Assembly: GCA_041397765.1 (NCBI GenBank)
Contig: JAWKWA010000004.1
Coordinates: 1-64,000 of the forward strand
Source of the DNA: JAWKWA01 sp041397765
GTDB lineage: Bacteria > Pseudomonadota > Alphaproteobacteria > Rhizobiales > Hyphomicrobiaceae
Length of the DNA: 64,000 nt
Reading direction: 5' to 3'
The notes below the pieces were generated by a model, which did no database searches, was not told the origin of the DNA, and was given only the letters and a program-made list of their open reading frames with translations. Shown in pieces: positions 54,713 through 63,969 of this stretch. How positions within the stretch are numbered: position 1 is the stretch's first letter; each line of letters starts with the position of its first letter. A program made the translations under genes and the position numbers.

Positions 54713-56841
54713 GCACCGCCGGGATGGCCTCTCAGCGGACCGGAGCGGGGACCGGGAGGCCCGGCCATCGTCTCGATCCCCTGCTGGCGCCGGCTTCCAT
54801 CGCGCTTCTGGGCGCTTCGGCCCGTCCCGAGAGTGCCGGGCTCGCCCTCGTCAAGATGGTGCGGTTCGACGGCTACGAGGGCCGTGTCCATCCGGTCAAT
54901 CCGAACTACCGCGAGATCGAGGGGCTGCCTGCCTTCGCCCGGCTGAAGGATCTGCCCGAGCCGGTCGAGCATGCGGTGCTCGCGGTACCCAATGCCGGGC
55001 TCGAGGCCGCGCTCGAGGAGGCGATCGCATCCGGCGTCGGCGCCGTCACCATCTTCGCCAACTGCCATCTCGATGACGACCGGGAGCCGCGTCTTGCCGA
55101 ACGCATCCGGGCACGGGCGGCGGCGGCGGGGATCGCGGTCTGCGGCGCCAATTGCATGGGGTTCTACAATCCCTATCTGGGCCTGCGGGTGGCGAGCTTC
55201 CCGGCCGAGCGCGGCCTGCGCAAGGGCGGCATCGCCTGGATCGCGCAATCGGGCTCGGCCTTCTCCGCCCTCTCGCACAACGACCGGCGGCTCGGCTTCT
55301 CGCTCGTGGTGTCGGCCGGCATGGAGCTGGTGACGGGCGTCGCCGACTACATGGACTGGGCGCTCGAGCGGGAGGAGACGCGCGTCGTCGGCCTCTTCCT
55401 CGAGACGGTGCGCCGGCCTGCCGATTTCATCGAGGCGCTGGCGCGCGCCGCGGCGCGGGACGTGCCGGTGGTGGCACTGAAGGTCGGGCGGACGGCGGCA
55501 AGTGCGGCGATGGCCGCGACCCATACCGGAGCCCTCGCCGGCAACGACGCCGCCTACCGGGCCCTGTTCGATCGCTATGGCGTGCGGCTCGTCGAGGATC
55601 TCGACGAGATGGCAGCGACGCTCTCGCTGCTCGACTGCGGCCGGCGGGTCGGCCGGGGCGGGCTTGCGACGATGCACGACTCGGGCGGCGAGCGCGAGCT
55701 GCTGACCGATCTCGCCGAGGGTGAAGGCGTGCCGTTCGGCCGCATCCTCGAAGCGACCAAAGCGCGGATCGTGCCCGAGCTGGATCCGGGCCTCGTGGCG
55801 GAGAACCCGCTCGACGCCTATGGCACCAATCGCGACTACGCGGCGCGCTATGCCCGCGCCATGGCGGCGCTGATCGATGATCCGGACGTCGCGCTCGGCG
55901 TCTTCATGTCCAATCCGCGCGACGACTACTGGTACTCGGCCGGCATCGCCGCGGCGCTGAAGCAGGCGGCAGCCGGATCGGCCAAGCCGGTGGCGCTCGG
56001 CACCAACTACACGCTGACCCATGACGAGGCGCTGGCGGTGTCGCTCGCCGAGGCCGGCATCCCGCTCATCAAGGGCACGCGCAACGTGCTGAAGGCGGTC
56101 GGCCATGCACTGGCGATCCGCGACTTTCGCGAGCGTCCGGCGATCGCCACCGCCGCGCCGCCGGCGGGGGTTCGCGGGCGCTGGCAGGCGCGCCTCGCCG
56201 CGGGCACGCCGCTCGGCGAGCACGAGGCGCTGGCCCTTGCCGCCGACTACGGCATCGCCGTGCCCCGCAGCGCCCGGGTACGCGAGCGGGCGGAGCTGTC
56301 GTCCGCCGCCGGCGATCTCGCCTTTCCGCTGGTGCTGAAGACGGACGAGGGCCATGCGCACAAGTCCGATGTCGGCGGCGTCGTGCTCGGCCTCGCCGAC
56401 GCGGCCGCTCTCGCCGCCGCCTACGACGACATGGCGGCCCGCCTCGGCCCCAAGGTGCTCGTCATGGAGATGGCGGGGCGGGGCGTCGAGATCGGCCTCG
56501 GCGCCGTCGTCGATCCCTCGTTCGGACCCATCGTCATGGTCTCGGCCGGCGGCGTCATGATCGAGATCATGGACGACAAGGCAGTGGCGCTCGCTCCATT
56601 CGACGAGCGCGAGGCGCTGCGGCTGATCGGTCGGCTCAAGGTGTCGCGGCTGCTCGAGGGCGTGCGCGGTGCACGGCCGGCCGAGCGGATGGCGCTCGCG
56701 CGGCTCGTCGCCCGCTTCTCGGTGATGGCGGCCGACCTTTCGGGCCTCGTCGCCGAGATCGACCTCAACCCCGTCATCGCCGGACCGGCCGGAGCCGTCG
56801 CCGTCGATGCGCTGATCGTGCCCAAGTCGGCCGCCAACTGA
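54709..56841 (+). CDS. ADP-forming acyl-CoA synthetase (acetate-CoA ligase family)
   Basis: A 710-residue single-chain protein combining the CoA-binding half (IALLGASARPES near 31-42) and an ATP-grasp half (about 495-710). The phosphohistidine sits in THTGALAG (His272). It converts an acid to its CoA thioester with ATP to ADP, or runs backwards for energy. The acid is not known. Translationally coupled to the HDAH-like gene and followed within 10 bp by an acyl-CoA dehydrogenase, so its product may feed that enzyme. Confidence 0.88.
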   Translation: MSTAGMASQRTGAGTGRPGHRLDPLLAPASIALLGASARPESAGLALVKMVRFDGYEGRVHPVNPNYREIEGLPAFARLKDLPEPVEHAVLAVPNAGLEAALEEAIASGVGAVTIFANCHLDDDREPRLAERIRARAAAAGIAVCGANCMGFYNPYLGLRVASFPAERGLRKGGIAWIAQSGSAFSALSHNDRRLGFSLVVSAGMELVTGVADYMDWALEREETRVVGLFLETVRRPADFIEALARAAARDVPVVALKVGRTAASAAMAATHTGALAGNDAAYRALFDRYGVRLVEDLDEMAATLSLLDCGRRVGRGGLATMHDSGGERELLTDLAEGEGVPFGRILEATKARIVPELDPGLVAENPLDAYGTNRDYAARYARAMAALIDDPDVALGVFMSNPRDDYWYSAGIAAALKQAAAGSAKPVALGTNYTLTHDEALAVSLAEAGIPLIKGTRNVLKAVGHALAIRDFRERPAIATAAPPAGVRGRWQARLAAGTPLGEHEALALAADYGIAVPRSARVRERAELSSAAGDLAFPLVLKTDEGHAHKSDVGGVVLGLADAAALAAAYDDMAARLGPKVLVMEMAGRGVEIGLGAVVDPSFGPIVMVSAGGVMIEIMDDKAVALAPFDEREALRLIGRLKVSRLLEGVRGARPAERMALARLVARFSVMAADLSGLVAEIDLNPVIAGPAGAVAVDALIVPKSAAN

Positions 56842-56851
56842 GGAGCATGCC

Positions 56852-58042
56852 ATGGATCTCGAGCTGTCGAAGCGCGAGAAGGAGCTGGCCGATCGCGGCC
56901 GCCGGTTCTTCGAGGAGGTGCTCGCCCCGCTAGAGCCGGTCTGCGAGGAGCATGGCGAATTGCCGATGGAGCGGCGCGCCGCGGTCAGCCAGGCGGTGCG
57001 CGACTGGGGGCTCGCCGGCATCAACCACTCCAGGGAGCATGGCGGCCAGGGCTTCACCTTCATGGAGCAGACCGTCATCGAGGAGCAGCTCGGTCGCGCC
57101 TCGAACGGGCTTTGGACCTGCGTCTGGCGGCCGGCGGTCTGCCTGAAGAACGGCACGAAGGAGCAGATCGAGGAATTCCTCGTCCCCTCGTGCGCGGGCG
57201 AGCGGCGGCCCTCGGTCGCCATCACCGAGCCGGATGCGGGATCGGATGCGGGGGCCGGCAAGGCGAGCGCCCGGCTCGTCGGCAACGAGTGGCGGCTGTC
57301 GGGCGAGAAGTGGTTCGTCACCTCCTTCAACCAGTCAGACTTCATGATCGTGCAGGCCAATGTCGACGGCGATCCGGGCAAACCGACGCTCTTTCTCGTC
57401 GACAAGCCGAGGCCCGGCTCGGCCGAGCCGATGCCCGAGGGCATCCGGCACGTGCGCTCGCCGAAATTCATGCACAATTACGCGTTCGATCATGCCGAGC
57501 TCGTGTTCGAGGACGCCCCGGTGCCGGCCGACCGCGTGCTCGGGGGCATCGGCCAGGGCTTCGAATTGACCAAGGACTGGTTCGTCGAGGCGCGCCTGCA
57601 GATCGCCTCGCACACGCTCGGCGCGGCCATCCGCGCCGCCGAGATCGCCAATTCCTACGCCGCCGGGCGCGTGCAGTTCGGCCGGCCGATCCGCGATTTC
57701 CAGGCGGTCGAGTTCATGCTCGCCGACATGGCGGTCGAGATCTTCGCGGCGAAGTCGATGCTCTACCGCGTCGCCTGGGAGATCGACCACGGCGCCGACC
57801 GCAAGCTCATCCACGCCCGCGCCAGCGCCCTGAAGCTCTACTGCTCGGAGATGGCCGGCCGCGTCATCGACAAGGCGCTGCAGATCCTCGGCGGACGCGG
57901 CTACATGCGCGAGAACGCGGTCGAGCGGCTCTATCGCGACATCCGCGTCGACCGCATCTGGGAGGGCACCTCGGAGATCCAGCGCGTCATCATCGCCGGC
58001 CAGGTGAAGAAGCGCGGGCTCGATGTCTATTCGGGCTGGTAG
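56852..58042 (+). CDS. Acyl-CoA dehydrogenase
   Basis: A 396-residue FAD enzyme. The middle-domain motif SVAITEPDAGSDAGAG and the C-terminal RGYMRENAVERLYRDIR then EGTSEIQ mark an acyl-CoA dehydrogenase; the Glu in EGTSEIQ fits the catalytic-base region of one branch. It oxidises an acyl-CoA to an enoyl-CoA. It follows the acyl-CoA synthetase by 10 bp, so the two presumably form steps in one pathway. Confidence 0.9.
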   Translation: MDLELSKREKELADRGRRFFEEVLAPLEPVCEEHGELPMERRAAVSQAVRDWGLAGINHSREHGGQGFTFMEQTVIEEQLGRASNGLWTCVWRPAVCLKNGTKEQIEEFLVPSCAGERRPSVAITEPDAGSDAGAGKASARLVGNEWRLSGEKWFVTSFNQSDFMIVQANVDGDPGKPTLFLVDKPRPGSAEPMPEGIRHVRSPKFMHNYAFDHAELVFEDAPVPADRVLGGIGQGFELTKDWFVEARLQIASHTLGAAIRAAEIANSYAAGRVQFGRPIRDFQAVEFMLADMAVEIFAAKSMLYRVAWEIDHGADRKLIHARASALKLYCSEMAGRVIDKALQILGGRGYMRENAVERLYRDIRVDRIWEGTSEIQRVIIAGQVKKRGLDVYSGW

Positions 58043-58118
58043 GCCCGCCGACAACCGCAGAAGCGCCCGGGCCTCAGAACGGGCGCCGACCAACGCAAAC
58101 AGACGGGTGGAGAGAGCG

Positions 58119-59522
58119 ATGACCAGCGAGGCACTGCCGCGGAACGACACGAGCGAGATCGAGGAGATGGCCCGCGAGCATCTGCTGCAGCCCTGGGAGG
58201 AGATGCAGAAGGTCGGCCAGAAGGCGCGCACGGTGATCGCCTCAGGCGAGGGCATCTACGTCACCGACGGCTACGGTCGCCGCCTCATCGACGGGCCCGG
58301 CGGCATGTGGTGCACCCAGGTCGGCTACGGCCGGCGCGAGATCGCCGACGCCATCGCCGAGCAGGCGATGCAGCTCTCCTACAATTCGCCGTGGTACTCG
58401 ACGAGCGGTCCGGCCGCGCGCCTCGCCGATCGCATCGCGCGGGTGACGCCCGGCGATCTGCGCCACGTCTTCTTCACGACCGGCGGCTCGACGGCGGTCG
58501 ATGCGGCGCTGCGCTTTGCCGAGTTCTTCAACAACGTGCTCGGCCGGCCGAGCAAGAAGATAGTGCTGGTGCGCATCAACGGCTATCACGGCTCGACGGC
58601 GCTGACGGCGGCCTGCTCGGGGCGGCCGTTCAACCGGCGCAACTTCGACGTCGATTCGCCGCGCATCTCGTTCCTGTCCTCGCCCAATCCCTACCGCCGT
58701 CCGGAGGGCGTTGCGGCCGAGCGCTACACCGACTGGCTGATCGACGAGCTGGAGACGCGCATCGCCGAGCTGGGGGCCGACAATATCGCCGTCTTCCTCG
58801 CCGAGCCGGTGCAGGCCTCGGGCGGTCTGCTGGTGCCGCCGGACGGCTACCTGACGCGGGCGCGCGAGATCTGCCGCAAGCACGACATCCTCTACATCTC
58901 CGACGAGGTGGTGACGGGCTTCGGGCGCTGCGGCGAGTGGTTCGCCTCGGAGAAAGTGTTCGGCATCGTCCCCGACATCATCACCTTCGCCAAGGGGCTG
59001 ACCTCGGGCTATGTGCCGCTCGGGGGCTTTGCCATCTCCGATGCGGTGCTCGGCCGCGTCACGGGCGGGAACGCGAAGGACTCCTACTACTCGAACGGCT
59101 TCACCTATTCGGGCCATCCGGTGTCGTGCGCGGCGGCGCTCGCCAATATGGACATCTTCGAGCGCGAGAAGCTCAACGAGCATGTCCGCGAGATCACGCC
59201 CTATTTCCAGGCGAAGCTGCGGACGCTCACCGATCTGCCGCTCGTCGGCGATGTGCGCGGTGTCGGGCTGCTCGGTGCCGTCGAATGCGTCGCCGACCGT
59301 CAGGCCCGCGAGCCGAGCGAGCTCGACCAGAAGCTCGGCCCGCGTATCGACAGGCACTGCAACGAGCTCGGGCTGATCGTCCGGCCGCTCGTCAACATGT
59401 GCGTGATCTCGCCGCCGCTCGTGATCACCAAGCCGCAGATCGACGATCTCGTCGCGATCCTGAGGAAAGGCATCGAGGCGACACAGAAGGATCTGCGCGC
59501 CGAAGGACTGTGGAACGGCTGA
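58119..59522 (+). CDS. Class III aminotransferase (PLP)
   Basis: A 467-residue omega-aminotransferase. The PLP region is intact: HVFFTTGGSTAVDAALRFAE, YHGSTALTAACSG, the Asp in ILYISDEVVTGFGR, and the PLP lysine in ITFAKGLTSGYVPLGG. It moves an amino group from an omega-amino acid, diamine or polyamine to a keto acid. It suits removal of the amine left after deacetylation. The start at 58119 has GGAGAGAG upstream; 32 upstream in-frame residues are not conserved-looking. Confidence 0.9.
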   Translation: MTSEALPRNDTSEIEEMAREHLLQPWEEMQKVGQKARTVIASGEGIYVTDGYGRRLIDGPGGMWCTQVGYGRREIADAIAEQAMQLSYNSPWYSTSGPAARLADRIARVTPGDLRHVFFTTGGSTAVDAALRFAEFFNNVLGRPSKKIVLVRINGYHGSTALTAACSGRPFNRRNFDVDSPRISFLSSPNPYRRPEGVAAERYTDWLIDELETRIAELGADNIAVFLAEPVQASGGLLVPPDGYLTRAREICRKHDILYISDEVVTGFGRCGEWFASEKVFGIVPDIITFAKGLTSGYVPLGGFAISDAVLGRVTGGNAKDSYYSNGFTYSGHPVSCAAALANMDIFEREKLNEHVREITPYFQAKLRTLTDLPLVGDVRGVGLLGAVECVADRQAREPSELDQKLGPRIDRHCNELGLIVRPLVNMCVISPPLVITKPQIDDLVAILRKGIEATQKDLRAEGLWNG

Positions 59523-59575
59523 CGGCCGATCGGGCGCGACGCCCGTCGGCTGCGGCATGGGTTGGAGGTCGAGCG

Positions 59576-60691
59576 ATGAACTACGGCACGGCACCGCAGA
59601 CGGTCGCGCATCCGATGCGCGGCCCCAGCCGGTTCAAGCTCGGCGTGTTCTCGACCAATGCCGATGGCGGCCTCGCCATCACCACGGTGCCCGAGCGCTG
59701 GCCGGCGCGATGGGACGAGATCGTCGCAACGGCGCAACTGGCCGACCGTGGCGGTCTCGACTTCTTCCTGCCGATCGCGCGCTGGCGCGGCTTCGGCGGG
59801 GCGACGCGCGTGCGCGAGCATTCCTTCGAGACCTTCACCTGGGCGGCCGGGCTCGCCGCGCTCACCGAGCGCATCGGCATCTTCATGACCGTGCACGTGC
59901 CGATCGTGCATCCGCTCTATGCGGCAAAGGCGCTCGCAACGGTCGATCACATCAGCCACGGCCGCGCCGGCCTCAACATCGTATGCGGCTGGAACCCGGA
60001 CGAGTTCGCCATGTTCGGGCAGAAGCTGAGCGGGGACGCCTATGGGCAGGCGGCCGAATGGATCGACATCATCGAGCGCGCCTATGGAGCGAGCGAGCCG
60101 TTCGACCACGAGGGCGCGTTCTACCGGCTGAAGGGCGTCGTCAGCCGTCCGGCGAGCGTGCAGAGGCCGCGGCCCATCACCATGAATGCCGCCTTCGGCG
60201 CACCGGGCCGCGACTTCGCGGCCAGGCATTGCGACTATCTGTTCTCGACCTTCTCCGACATCGCCGACGGACGTCGCCATGTCGTCGACATGGCCGAGCG
60301 CGGCCAGGCGGCCGGACGCGAGGTTGGCGTCTACACGGTCTGCCACGTGGTGTGCCGGCCGACGCAAGGAGAGGCCGAGGCCTATTACGAGCGCTACGCG
60401 GTCACCGAGGCCGATCATGCCGCGGTCGACTATCACATGGCGTCCAAGAAGGAGTTCGCCAACTCGCACGACAGCCGCGCCTTCCAGGACTACCGGCAGC
60501 GCTTCGCCGGCGGTGCCGGCTCGTATCCCCTCGTCGGCACGCCCGAGCGCATCGTCGAGGACATGACGCGGATCGCCGCGCAGGGCTATCAGGGTGCCGC
60601 GCTCACCTTCGTTAACTATCTCGACGAGCTTCCCTTCTTCATCGAGCGCGTGTTGCCGCTAATGAGGGAGGCGGGCCTGAGGTCAGGTTAG
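59576..60691 (+). CDS. RutA/SsuD-like LLM-class flavin monooxygenase
   Basis: A 371-residue flavin-dependent enzyme of the luciferase-like group. The nearest pattern is the amide-cleaving RutA branch: KLGVFSTNADGGLAITTVPE, LADRGGLDFFLPIARWRGFGG, REHSFETFTWAAGLAALTERI and GRAGLNIVCGWNPDEFAMFG. Members cleave C-N or C-S bonds with flavin-oxygen adducts (RutA opens uracil). In this block it could attack an amide or heterocycle upstream of the aminotransferase. Needs a flavin reductase, which is not in the window. GGAGG precedes the ATG. Confidence 0.85.
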   Translation: MNYGTAPQTVAHPMRGPSRFKLGVFSTNADGGLAITTVPERWPARWDEIVATAQLADRGGLDFFLPIARWRGFGGATRVREHSFETFTWAAGLAALTERIGIFMTVHVPIVHPLYAAKALATVDHISHGRAGLNIVCGWNPDEFAMFGQKLSGDAYGQAAEWIDIIERAYGASEPFDHEGAFYRLKGVVSRPASVQRPRPITMNAAFGAPGRDFAARHCDYLFSTFSDIADGRRHVVDMAERGQAAGREVGVYTVCHVVCRPTQGEAEAYYERYAVTEADHAAVDYHMASKKEFANSHDSRAFQDYRQRFAGGAGSYPLVGTPERIVEDMTRIAAQGYQGAALTFVNYLDELPFFIERVLPLMREAGLRSG

Positions 60692-60743
60692 GCCGTCCGC
60701 AAGGAAGCGGGCGCATGATGGCCGCTTCCGCCCGCGCGAAACG

Positions 60744-61571
60744 ATGGCCGTGATGCTGACTTCCAACCGACCGACACTCAGGCTGAAGCTCGCGAGCGGG
60801 CAGGCGCTGCCTGTCGTGTGGCTGTCCATGGGCTCGGTCGCCATCGCCGAGATGGCGGCGCGATCGGGTGCGGGGGCCATCGTGCTCGACCTGCAGCACG
60901 GATTGTGGGAGCGTCGCGACGTGGAGGCGGCGATCGGCATCGCGCAGCACCACTGCCCGGTCATGGTGCGGGTCGCCGAGAACAGCGAGGCGGCGATCTC
61001 GATGGCGCTCGATGCGGGCGCCGAAGGCGTGATCGTGCCGCTCGTCGAGAGCGCCAGACAGGCGCGCGCGGCCGTCGCCGCGGCGCGATTTCCAAGGACG
61101 GGCAGCCGATCGGGCGGCGGCGTCCGGCCGCTGCAGGATTTCAACGGCTATTTCGAATGGGCGCGCGACGGCGTCGTCGTCGCGGTGATGATCGAGACCG
61201 CGAAGGGCGTCCGCAAGGCACGCAAGATCGCCCGCACCGAAGGCCTCGACATGGTGTTCATCGGCACCGGCGACCTGATGATCTCGCTCGGCGCGTTCCC
61301 CGACTTCAATCTCGACGTCATGCAGGCCTGCGCGCGCGTGCATCGGGCCTGCCGGCAATCCTATGTGCCGTGCGGCATCTTCACGCCGAACGCCGAGATG
61401 GCGGCGATGCGCAACGGCCACGGCTATCGCATGGTCGTCGTCGCCAACGACATCGAGACGGTGCGCCGGGGCTTCTGCGATGCGGTCGGGCGCTTCGGGC
61501 GCGATCCGGCCACGCCGCCGCCGGCCGCCGGCCGCGAGCTGCCGACGCTGCCGGTGCCGAGGCAAGGCTGA
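60744..61571 (+). CDS. HpcH/HpaI-family aldolase
   Basis: A 275-residue aldolase of the HpcH/HpaI (2-keto-3-deoxy-acid) class. The metal and catalytic motifs are LDLQHGLWERRDVEAAI, the Glu in MIETAKGVRKARKIARTEGL, and GTGDLMISLG. It is the intact paralogue of the broken gene at 14.5 kb. It would cleave a hydroxy-keto acid to pyruvate and an aldehyde or a CoA ester. It is 52 bp after the flavin oxygenase. Confidence 0.85.
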   Translation: MAVMLTSNRPTLRLKLASGQALPVVWLSMGSVAIAEMAARSGAGAIVLDLQHGLWERRDVEAAIGIAQHHCPVMVRVAENSEAAISMALDAGAEGVIVPLVESARQARAAVAAARFPRTGSRSGGGVRPLQDFNGYFEWARDGVVVAVMIETAKGVRKARKIARTEGLDMVFIGTGDLMISLGAFPDFNLDVMQACARVHRACRQSYVPCGIFTPNAEMAAMRNGHGYRMVVVANDIETVRRGFCDAVGRFGRDPATPPPAAGRELPTLPVPRQG

Positions 61572-61719
61572 GAGGGCCGGCACGCGACGACTGCCGTCGC
61601 GAGGCGGCGGCCCCGACCACAAGGTTCCGCTGGAAAGCGCCCTCGGCTCGCCGCACAATGGCGCATCACGCGCCAACCGACCCGCCGCGCACCGGGGCAC
61701 CTGCAACGAGGGAAACGCC

Positions 61720-62514
61720 ATGTCGGCCGAAAGCACGCTCGAATTCGCCAAGCGGATCGCCAAGGGTTCGATCCGCATCGTCGACCTCACCCAGACGCTG
61801 AGACCCTCGACGCCCGTCATCCAGCTCCCGCCGCAGTTCAAGCAGACGAAGCCCTTCGAGAAGACGCTGATCTCGCGCTACGACGAGAACGGTCCGGCCT
61901 GGTACTGGAACAACCTCGCCATGGGCGAGCATACCGGCACGCATTTCGACGCGCCGATCCATTGGGTGACGGGCCGCGACTACAAGGACGGCGCCACCGA
62001 CACGATCGACCCGCAGCGCTTCATCGCACCTGCCCATGTCATCGACTGCTCGAAGGAGGCGAAGAAGGACGAGACCTTCGTCATGACGCCGAAGCACATC
62101 CGAGCGCACGAGGAGAAGCACGGCAAGATCCGCGCCGGCTCATGGGCGCTGATGCGCACCGACTGGTCGAAGCGCACCGATCCGGCGAAATTCCTGAACG
62201 CCCGGGAGGACGGACCGCATGTGCCGGGCCCCTCGCCCGACGCCATCCGCTTCCTCATCGAGGAGCGCGACGTGCTCGGCTGGGGCGTGGAGGCGGTCGG
62301 CACCGATCACGGCCAGGCCTTCGGCTTCGAGCCGGCGTTCCCCGCGCACAACCTCATGCACGGCGCCAATCGCTTCGGTCTGGCGAGCCTCACCAATCTC
62401 GACCTGCTGCCGCCGACCGGCGCGGTGCTGGTGACTGCGCCGTTGAAGATCGAGAACGGCTCGGGCAGCCCCTTGCGGGTGCTCGCGCTCATCGCCGAGG
62501 ACAACGAGGACTGA
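61720..62514 (+). CDS. Cyclase-family metal hydrolase (kynurenine formamidase-like)
   Basis: A 264-residue member of the cyclase family. The metal signature HxGTHxDxPxH is present as EHTGTHFDAPIHW (His71 to His81), along with VDLTQTL at the start, and the C-terminal LTNLDLLPPTGAVLVTAPLKI. Members hydrolyse amides, cyclic imides or lactones (kynurenine formamidase is the best known). In this block it may open a ring or remove an acyl group. Last gene of the block; 67 bp from the stop of the convergent amine oxidase. Confidence 0.85.
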   Translation: MSAESTLEFAKRIAKGSIRIVDLTQTLRPSTPVIQLPPQFKQTKPFEKTLISRYDENGPAWYWNNLAMGEHTGTHFDAPIHWVTGRDYKDGATDTIDPQRFIAPAHVIDCSKEAKKDETFVMTPKHIRAHEEKHGKIRAGSWALMRTDWSKRTDPAKFLNAREDGPHVPGPSPDAIRFLIEERDVLGWGVEAVGTDHGQAFGFEPAFPAHNLMHGANRFGLASLTNLDLLPPTGAVLVTAPLKIENGSGSPLRVLALIAEDNED

Positions 62515-62580
62515 TCGATCCGGAGCCCTTGGGAACGGCGTCGCCCACGGAGGCGAAGACGACTGGCGCCGCGCCGGACG

Positions 62581-63969
62581 TCAGCGCAGGATCGTGCGGG
62601 CGGCGGCCGTGCCCGACATCAGCGCGCCGTGGGCGGTGCCGAAATGCTTCGCGGATGTGGCCTCGCCGGCAAACACCAGCCGGCCATCCCACTCACTTCC
62701 CGAGAGATCGCCGCGCATCGCAGGCGTCGCCCCGACGGCGTTGAAGGAATAGGCGCCGTAGGCGAAGGGATCGCGCGACCAGCGGGTGACCTGGGCGGCG
62801 ACGGGCGCGGGAAAGCCGGTGCCGAACATGGCCCGCAACGCCTCGCGGGCGGCCACCATCATGTCGGCGTCCGAGAGCTTTTCCATATCGCGCGCCTGAT
62901 CGCCGGCATGAAAGGCGAGCAGCACCGGCAGACGCGCGCCATGGGCGAGGCTCAGCCATTCGGCCCAGTAGCCGTCGCGTTCGCCGAGCCATTCGATCCA
63001 GTCGACACCGTCGGGCCAGGCAATCGCATCGAAGCGCAGCCAGCACTTGTTCAAGAGCCCCATGCGCAGGGTGTCGATCGCCTTTCGCCGCTTGCGCGAC
63101 AGCGCCTCGGCAAAGCCGATGTCGCCCGCCTTCAGCACGCCGAGCGGCACCGTCACCACGGCATGATCGGCGAGGAGCGTCTCTCCCGAGGCGAGTATGA
63201 TGCGGACGCCGCGGCCATCCGGTGCGATCGTGGTCACCGGCGCGCCGAGCCGCACGTCCAGCCCCTCGGCGAGATGGCGCGTGATCTGGGTGTAGCCGCC
63301 GGGAAGAAGGACGTCGCCGCCGCCGAACTCGCTCGACTCGTCGAAGTACCAGGCCGACACTTCCGACCAGGCGCCACCATATTCCTGCTCGACATCGGCA
63401 TTGACGTGCGCGCGGACGAGGCGCCGCATCCGCTTGGAAGCCCGCTTCCAGGATTTCTGCCGTGTCACCGCAGCTTCGAGCGACAGATCCTGCTCGAGGT
63501 CCTCGGCCGCCTCGCGGGCGTCCTCGACGAGCGCCTCGGCGGCCGCGAGTTCGTCCTCGAGATCGACCTCTCGGCCCGACGCATCGAGCATGATGGCGCT
63601 GTCATAGCTCGTCGCCAGCCGCTTCGCGCCGATGCGCTCGGCGATCGCCGTCAGCGGATTGCCGTCGACGCCGTGGATCCAGCTCGCGCCGAGATCCATC
63701 GGCAGGTCGGGCCAGATCTCGCTCGTCCAGACGCGCCCGCCGATCCGCTCGCGCGCCTCGATCACCACGACCTCCGCACCGGCCGAGCGGAGCGCCCCGG
63801 CTGCGGCGAGGCCGGCGAGACCCGCGCCGACGACGACGACGCGCTTGCCCTTTGCCTCGGCCTGTCCGGCGCGCAACAGACCCGGCACGGCCGCGAGCAT
63901 CGCCAGCGCCGTCCGCCGCGTCGGCCGTGAGCCTTCCCGCCTCGATCCGCCGTCTCGCGCATGGGCCAT
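62581..63969 (-). CDS. Flavin amine oxidase, Tat-type signal
   Basis: A 462-residue FAD enzyme of the monoamine/polyamine oxidase family. The N-terminus has a twin-arginine-type signal (RPTRRTALAMLAAVPGLLRA, cleavage after AEA near 39), so it is probably exported folded with its FAD. Then come VVVGAGLAGLAAAGAL, EARERIGGRVWT, and the C-terminal FAGEATSAKHFGTAHGALMSG. Polyamine oxidation in the periplasm is likely. Second amine oxidase in the window; the other is cytoplasmic. It converges on the catabolic block. ATG at 63969 fits the Tat signal. Confidence 0.88.
   Translation of the reverse strand: MAHARDGGSRREGSRPTRRTALAMLAAVPGLLRAGQAEAKGKRVVVVGAGLAGLAAAGALRSAGAEVVVIEARERIGGRVWTSEIWPDLPMDLGASWIHGVDGNPLTAIAERIGAKRLATSYDSAIMLDASGREVDLEDELAAAEALVEDAREAAEDLEQDLSLEAAVTRQKSWKRASKRMRRLVRAHVNADVEQEYGGAWSEVSAWYFDESSEFGGGDVLLPGGYTQITRHLAEGLDVRLGAPVTTIAPDGRGVRIILASGETLLADHAVVTVPLGVLKAGDIGFAEALSRKRRKAIDTLRMGLLNKCWLRFDAIAWPDGVDWIEWLGERDGYWAEWLSLAHGARLPVLLAFHAGDQARDMEKLSDADMMVAAREALRAMFGTGFPAPVAAQVTRWSRDPFAYGAYSFNAVGATPAMRGDLSGSEWDGRLVFAGEATSAKHFGTAHGALMSGTAAARTILR

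Noticed and set aside
54556..57477. Long minus-strand open frame under the acyl-CoA synthetase and dehydrogenase genes
   Set aside because: Low-complexity, Arg/His rich, opposite two well-conserved genes; shadow frame.
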